From NCBI RefSeq assembly GCF_902364025.1, contig NZ_CABJCG010000019.1, forward strand, positions 61,089-125,088: a stretch of DNA of 64,000 bases. The letters are read 5' to 3'. Below, one piece after another: positions 60,429 through 64,000 of the stretch. A model generated the notes under the pieces. It was not told the origin of the DNA. It was given only the letters and a program-made list of their open reading frames with translations, and ran no database searches. The stretch comes from Enterocloster lavalensis (lineage in GTDB: Bacteria; Bacillota; Clostridia; Lachnospirales; Lachnospiraceae). Both the position numbers and the translations under genes were made by a program. Every line of letters begins with the position of its first letter. The first letter of the stretch is position 1.

Positions 60429-61436
60429 ATGGAAGCGCAGGAGTTTTGCCGTTTCGTTTGGCACATATATCTGGAGAAAAAGGATTACCAGGCACTGGAG
60501 AACCTGTTGGCTCCGGATCTGTCCGTGATTGGAACGGGCGCCCATGAACTCTGCCGGAACCGGGAACAGGCCTTGCGTAAGCTGACGGAGGAAGAGCCGC
60601 TTTGGGACGGGCATTTTTCCATCACCAGCCAGTGGTACCAGACTACGCCCCTTGGGGAGGAAACATTTCTGGTCATCGGTGAACTGACCCTCCGCCAGAT
60701 ATCATCCCAGCCGTTGGCGTACAATGCCGGGTTCCGCTTTTCCATGGTGGTGCGCCGCGTGCCGGAGAGCTGGCAGTTGGTCCACATACACCGCTCCGTA
60801 CCCGATCCGGAGCAGATGAAGGGGGAGCCTTACCCGCGTATCCTGATTCAGCAGAGCAACCGGAAGCTGGAGGAACTGCTGGAAATCCGCAGACAGGAAC
60901 TGGAAAATGCCAACCGGGAGGCCCTTTACTACGCCCGGTACGATTATCTCACCGATCTGATGAACCGTCCGTTTCTGGAATCGGAGGTCCAGGCCCTGAT
61001 GAAGAAAAAACCGTACGGAGCCATGATGATGATGGATGTGGATGATTTTAAACAGGTAAACGACCGGAACGGCCATCCCTTTGGAGATCAGGTGCTGAGC
61101 CTGTTGGCCGAGAGCCTCAAAGCTTCCTTTACCGGCTGCCTCAGCGGCCGGATCGGCGGGGACGAATTTCTGGTTTACACCGGAGGGGATGAGCCGGAGA
61201 TGGAGGACTTTCTGGAAATGGCGCGGGCGTTTTGCAGGGACTGGGATTGCCGGCAGAAACGTCTGGGTCTGAGCCGCCGCATCAGCATCTGTATGGGAAT
61301 TGCCCTGTATCCACAACACGGAGATAACTATGAGAGCCTGTGGCAGAACGCCGATAAGGCCCTCTACATTTCCAAGCGCAGCGGAAAATCCGCTATCGCC
61401 GTCGCAGATGGCCGCAGCCCGCAGGAGGACCTGTGA
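60429..61436 (+). CDS. Diguanylate cyclase with N-terminal SnoaL/NTF2-like domain
   Basis: 335 residues from the ATG behind GGGAAAGGGTGGG; a GTG 12 bases earlier is less likely. Residues about 1-125 look like an NTF2/SnoaL-like sensory fold (FCRFVWHIYLEKKDYQALEN, FSMVVRRVPESWQLVHIHRS). A coiled coil (about 135-165) leads to the GGDEF domain with DVDDFKQVNDRNGHPFGD and RIGGDEF. There is no RxxD inhibitory site before GGDEF, so product inhibition may be weak. It makes c-di-GMP. Being next to an invertible promoter, its expression is probably phase variable. Confidence 0.88.
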   Translation: MEAQEFCRFVWHIYLEKKDYQALENLLAPDLSVIGTGAHELCRNREQALRKLTEEEPLWDGHFSITSQWYQTTPLGEETFLVIGELTLRQISSQPLAYNAGFRFSMVVRRVPESWQLVHIHRSVPDPEQMKGEPYPRILIQQSNRKLEELLEIRRQELENANREALYYARYDYLTDLMNRPFLESEVQALMKKKPYGAMMMMDVDDFKQVNDRNGHPFGDQVLSLLAESLKASFTGCLSGRIGGDEFLVYTGGDEPEMEDFLEMARAFCRDWDCRQKRLGLSRRISICMGIALYPQHGDNYESLWQNADKALYISKRSGKSAIAVADGRSPQEDL

Positions 61437-61450
61437 AATCTCTGTGAAAT
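61431..61450 (+). promoter_or_regulatory. Direct repeat typical of an OmpR-family binding site
   Basis: CTGTGAAAT occurs at 61431-61439 and again at 61442-61450, eleven bases apart, overlapping the cyclase stop. OmpR/PhoB-type regulators bind such 11-bp-spaced direct repeats. An extended -10 box (TGCTAAAAT, to 61481) lies 26 bases downstream, so the regulator encoded next may control itself here. Confidence 0.5.
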
Positions 61451-61522
61451 GGTAGAAATGTGCATGTCTTTTTGCTAAAATGTTATTAAACAGGTAAGAA
61501 TGAGTGCAAGGAGGCATTGTGC

Positions 61523-62200
61523 ATGGAATCATTGAAGATACTGGTGGTGGACGACGAAGCCAGAATGCGGAAGCTGGTAAAGGATTTTTTGACCAATAAA
61601 GGATTTCAGGTAATAGAAGCAGGGGACGGGGAAGAGGCCGTGGATATTTTCTTTGCAGACAAGGACATCGCTCTGGTGCTTCTGGACGTGATGATGCCGA
61701 AAATGGACGGCTGGGAGGTGTTAAAGACAATCCGCAAATACTCCCAGGTTCCGGTGATTATGCTCACCGCCCGCAGCGAGGAGCGGGACGAACTCCAGGG
61801 TTTTTCCCTGGGGGTGGACGAGTACATTTCCAAACCCTTCAGCCCCAAGATTCTGGTGGCCAGGGTGGACGCGATTCTGCGGCGGAGCAATATGGTCTCC
61901 ACCGATACCCTGAACGTGGGCGGAATCTGCATTGATAAGGCGGCCCACCAGGTGACCATTGACGGCAGTGAAATTGAGCTGAGCTACAAGGAATTTGAGC
62001 TGCTCACCTATTTTGTGGAGAATCAGGGCCTGGCTCTGTCCCGCGAAAAGATTTTAAATAATGTATGGAATTACGACTACTTCGGGGACGCCCGGACCAT
62101 CGACACCCATGTCAAGAAGCTGCGCAGCAAAATGGGGGAGAAGGGCGAGTACATCAAGACCATCTGGGGAATGGGCTATAAATTCGAGGTGAGCGATTGA
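61523..62200 (+). CDS. OmpR/PhoB-family response regulator
   Basis: 225 residues from the ATG behind AAGGAGGCATTGTGC. The receiver (about 3-115) has its phosphoacceptor aspartate in LVLLDVMMPKMDGWEV, and the active-site threonine and lysine in MLTARSE and YISKPF. The winged-helix DNA-binding domain (about 130-225) has NVWNYDYFGDARTIDTHVKK. The stop overlaps the kinase start (TGATG), so the two form a coupled two-component pair. The regulon is unknown; autoregulation through the direct repeat upstream is possible. Confidence 0.95.
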   Translation: MESLKILVVDDEARMRKLVKDFLTNKGFQVIEAGDGEEAVDIFFADKDIALVLLDVMMPKMDGWEVLKTIRKYSQVPVIMLTARSEERDELQGFSLGVDEYISKPFSPKILVARVDAILRRSNMVSTDTLNVGGICIDKAAHQVTIDGSEIELSYKEFELLTYFVENQGLALSREKILNNVWNYDYFGDARTIDTHVKKLRSKMGEKGEYIKTIWGMGYKFEVSD

Positions 62201-63726
62201 TGAAACATTCCATACGCGGACGTTTTACGATGATATTCGTAGGCCTGATGGCCGCGGTGCTGTTCACCACCTGGGCGGTGAACAGTTTCTTTTTAGAGGG
62301 ATTTTACACCCGCCAGAAGCTAAAAATTCTGGAGCGCGCCTACGGTCTGATCAACCAGCTGGTGGTGGAGAAGGCCGATAACGGGGAATCCCTGACCGAG
62401 GACCTTCAGAGCCTGTACTCAGCCGACGGGGAGCAGACGGAACTCAGCCGCCTGCTCCGACTGATGAGCGAGAAATACAACACCAACATCGCCATCGTGG
62501 ACAGTATGAACGACGACGCCATGCCCTCCGCCAGGGACGCCCGTTTTTTGGCGGACCGGGTACACCAGTACATACTGGGGCGTAACAATCCCGGTACCGA
62601 GGTGCTGGTTAATCAGGATAATTATAAAATCCAGAAGAGCTACGACCGCCATTCCCAGGCCTATTATCTGGAAAGCTGGGGATTTTTCGAGGACAACCGG
62701 ACCATTTTCATCATGTCCATGCCCATTGCCAGCATCCACGACAGCGTGGCGGTCTCCAACAAATTTCTGGCCTATGTGGGTCTGGCCGCCCTGGTGGCAG
62801 GCAGCGCGCTGATGTATTTTACCACCAAAAAGGTCACATCCCCCATCATGTCCCTGGCGTCCCTGTCGGCGCGTATGTCGGAGCTGGACTTCGAGGCGCG
62901 CTACGAAGGGCGGTCCGAGGATGAGATCGGCGTGCTGGGCCGCAGCATGAACACTTTGTCCGAAAAGCTCAAGGAGACCATCGGGGAGTTGAAAACCGCC
63001 AACAATGAGCTGCAGCGTGATATTGAGGAGAAGATCCGCATCGACGAGACGCGCAAGGATTTTATTGCAAATGTGTCCCATGAACTCAAAACCCCCATCG
63101 CGCTGATCCAGGGTTACGCCGAGGGGCTGACCGAAGGGATGGCCGAGGACCCGGACAGCCGGGATTATTACTGCGAGGTCATCATGGACGAGGCCAACAA
63201 GATGAATAAGATGGTCAAACAGCTTTTGAATCTGACCGCTCTGGAGTTTGGAAATGATCTGCCGGTGATGGAGCAGTTCGATATCACGGCGCTGATTCGC
63301 GGGATTCTCTCCTCCGCCGGGATCCTGCTCCAGCAGAAGGAGGCCACCGTGGTGTTTGATCAGGAGACTCCGGTTCTGGTGTGGGCGGATGAATTTAAAA
63401 TAGAAGAAGTGATCACCAATTACCTGAACAACGCGCTGAATCACCTGGGCGGAGAGCGCCGCATTGAGATCCGGCTGGAGAATTTGGGGCAGGAAGTGAA
63501 GGTATCGGTGTTTAACACGGGAACTCCCATACCTGAGGAGGAACTGGACAAGCTCTGGACAAAGTTCTATAAAGTCGATAAGGCGCACACCCGTTCCTAC
63601 GGTGGAAGCGGAATCGGTTTGTCCATCGTCAAAGCCATCATGGACTCTCACAACAAGGAGTGCGGCGTGGAAAACAGGCCGGATGGAGTCTCATTCTGGT
63701 TCACAGTGGACGGCAGTTCCCATTGA
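62200..63726 (+). CDS. Sensor histidine kinase partner of the OmpR-type regulator
   Basis: 508 residues from the ATG overlapping the regulator stop. Membrane helices lie at about 8-28 and 183-207, with an extracytoplasmic sensor of about 150 residues between them that I do not recognise. HAMP follows (to about 265), then a phosphoacceptor domain with IANVSHELKTPIALIQGYAE and a HATPase with NYLNNALNH, NTGTPI and GGSGIGLSIV. It resembles VanS- and PhoR-type kinases of Firmicutes that sense envelope conditions. All motifs are intact. Confidence 0.95.
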   Translation: MKHSIRGRFTMIFVGLMAAVLFTTWAVNSFFLEGFYTRQKLKILERAYGLINQLVVEKADNGESLTEDLQSLYSADGEQTELSRLLRLMSEKYNTNIAIVDSMNDDAMPSARDARFLADRVHQYILGRNNPGTEVLVNQDNYKIQKSYDRHSQAYYLESWGFFEDNRTIFIMSMPIASIHDSVAVSNKFLAYVGLAALVAGSALMYFTTKKVTSPIMSLASLSARMSELDFEARYEGRSEDEIGVLGRSMNTLSEKLKETIGELKTANNELQRDIEEKIRIDETRKDFIANVSHELKTPIALIQGYAEGLTEGMAEDPDSRDYYCEVIMDEANKMNKMVKQLLNLTALEFGNDLPVMEQFDITALIRGILSSAGILLQQKEATVVFDQETPVLVWADEFKIEEVITNYLNNALNHLGGERRIEIRLENLGQEVKVSVFNTGTPIPEEELDKLWTKFYKVDKAHTRSYGGSGIGLSIVKAIMDSHNKECGVENRPDGVSFWFTVDGSSH

Positions 63727-63806
63727 GCCGGTAACCTGCTGAAATCTGCTGTATTGTCGAAAAAATACGAACTAAAGAAATAATTTAAAAAAATTGAAAA
63801 ATAGTG

Positions 63807-63835
63807 TTGACTTTTGACGAGGGGTTTGGTATTAT
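63807..63835 (+). promoter_or_regulatory. First of three tandem promoters at the right edge
   Basis: TTGACT at 63807-63812, 17-base spacer, TATTAT at 63830-63835. Confidence 0.8.
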
Positions 63836-63837
63836 AT

Positions 63838-63870
63838 CTCTTGCGCCGCTGAGAACGGCAGGCGCAAGAG
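63838..63870 (+). promoter_or_regulatory. Perfect hairpin in the leader between promoters 1 and 2
   Basis: CTCTTGCGCC (63838-63847) pairs with GGCGCAAGAG (63861-63870), ten perfect pairs; an A run rather than a T run follows, so it is not an ordinary terminator on this strand. Confidence 0.7.
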
Positions 63871-63888
63871 AAAAAAATAAAAAAGTTG

Positions 63889-63917
63889 TTGACAAACTGA
63901 AAACGGCATGATAAAAT
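63889..63917 (+). promoter_or_regulatory. Second tandem promoter
   Basis: TTGACA at 63889-63894, 17-base spacer, TAAAAT at 63912-63917. Confidence 0.85.
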
Positions 63918-63972
63918 ATCAAAGCTGTCGACAAGAAACAACAACACAGCAAAAAAGTTTTTAAAAAAGTTG

Positions 63973-64000
63973 TTGACAAACGCTGGCGAGTGTGCTAAGA
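63973..64000 (+). promoter_or_regulatory. Third tandem promoter, cut by the window edge
   Basis: TTGACA at 63973-63978, 17-base spacer, then TAAGA at 63996 where the sequence ends. Stacked strong promoters in an AT-rich leader are usual before rRNA operons in this group; the transcribed unit lies outside the window. Confidence 0.7.

Noticed and set aside
63838..63870. Ten-bp hairpin read as a terminator
   Set aside because: No T run follows on either strand; it sits between tandem promoters and is better seen as a leader element.

Overview
The window looks like chromosomal DNA of an anaerobic Firmicute of the Lachnospiraceae type (Clostridium cluster XIVa, Enterocloster/Lachnoclostridium-like). 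The signs are strong AGGAGG ribosome binding sites, sigma-A promoters with 17-bp spacers, a fructose-type PTS with a glycyl radical enzyme, an rpsO-pnp-gltX core block and a low-GC multi-promoter leader at the right end that resembles an rRNA operon leader. Species cannot be fixed from this sequence. Almost every gene lies on the + strand; the one confident minus-strand gene is a MerR regulator at 38.8-39.6 kb.

Layout. (1) 0-1.4 kb: the end of a GNAT acetyltransferase and two unrecognised membrane proteins. (2) 1.6-12.5 kb: a phosphorelay and c-di-GMP operon from one strong promoter, encoding an HPt protein, a REC/HD-GYP/GGDEF regulator, a double-GntR regulator, a hybrid kinase, a lipoprotein joining a solute-binding domain to a 5'-nucleotidase C-terminal-like domain, and a BvgS-like hybrid kinase. 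(3) 12.7-22.8 kb: a sugar operon with DeoR and PRD regulators, an AroE-like protein, PTS EIIA/EIIC/EIIB, a PflD-type glycyl radical enzyme with its activase, a fructose-6-phosphate aldolase and a UPF0303 protein. This set matches radical anhydroglycolysis (anhydrohexitol phosphate to 1-deoxyfructose-6-phosphate to glyceraldehyde-3-phosphate plus hydroxyacetone). (4) 23-32.4 kb: an accessory stretch with an alkylsulfatase-like hydrolase, an orphan nuclease-SAVED protein, an MFS pump, HipBA, a flavoprotein, a DUF1810 protein and BlaI/BlaR1. (5) 32.5-38.8 kb: a cobalamin riboswitch, a tandem-repeat leader, lipoprotein CbiK, another lipoprotein and a BtuFCD-like transporter. (6) 38.8-41.1 kb: MerR regulator and divergent MATE pump. 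(7) 41.3-48.8 kb: rpsO, pnp, gltX, a UvrD-like helicase, a corrinoid adenosyltransferase with a repeat insertion, and DUF1292.

(8) 48.9-59.1 kb: a compact type III-D-like CRISPR-Cas operon (cas6, DUF6602 nuclease, HD-less cas10, csx10, double cas7, csx19, another RAMP) and a 7-repeat array, with no cas1/cas2 and no CARF effector. (9) 59.3-61.4 kb: a tyrosine recombinase followed at once by a roughly 212-bp segment bounded by two dif-like 28-bp sites with inverted cores. The segment carries a promoter and a hairpin, and a diguanylate cyclase follows it. I read this as a phase-variable promoter switch, shown here in the OFF orientation. (10) 61.5-63.7 kb: a two-component system. (11) 63.8-64 kb: three tandem promoters firing out of the window.

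The best candidates for undescribed biology are the recombinase/invertible promoter/cyclase switch, the DUF6602 nuclease translationally coupled inside the type III operon, and the orphan nuclease-SAVED protein, which has no cyclase beside it.
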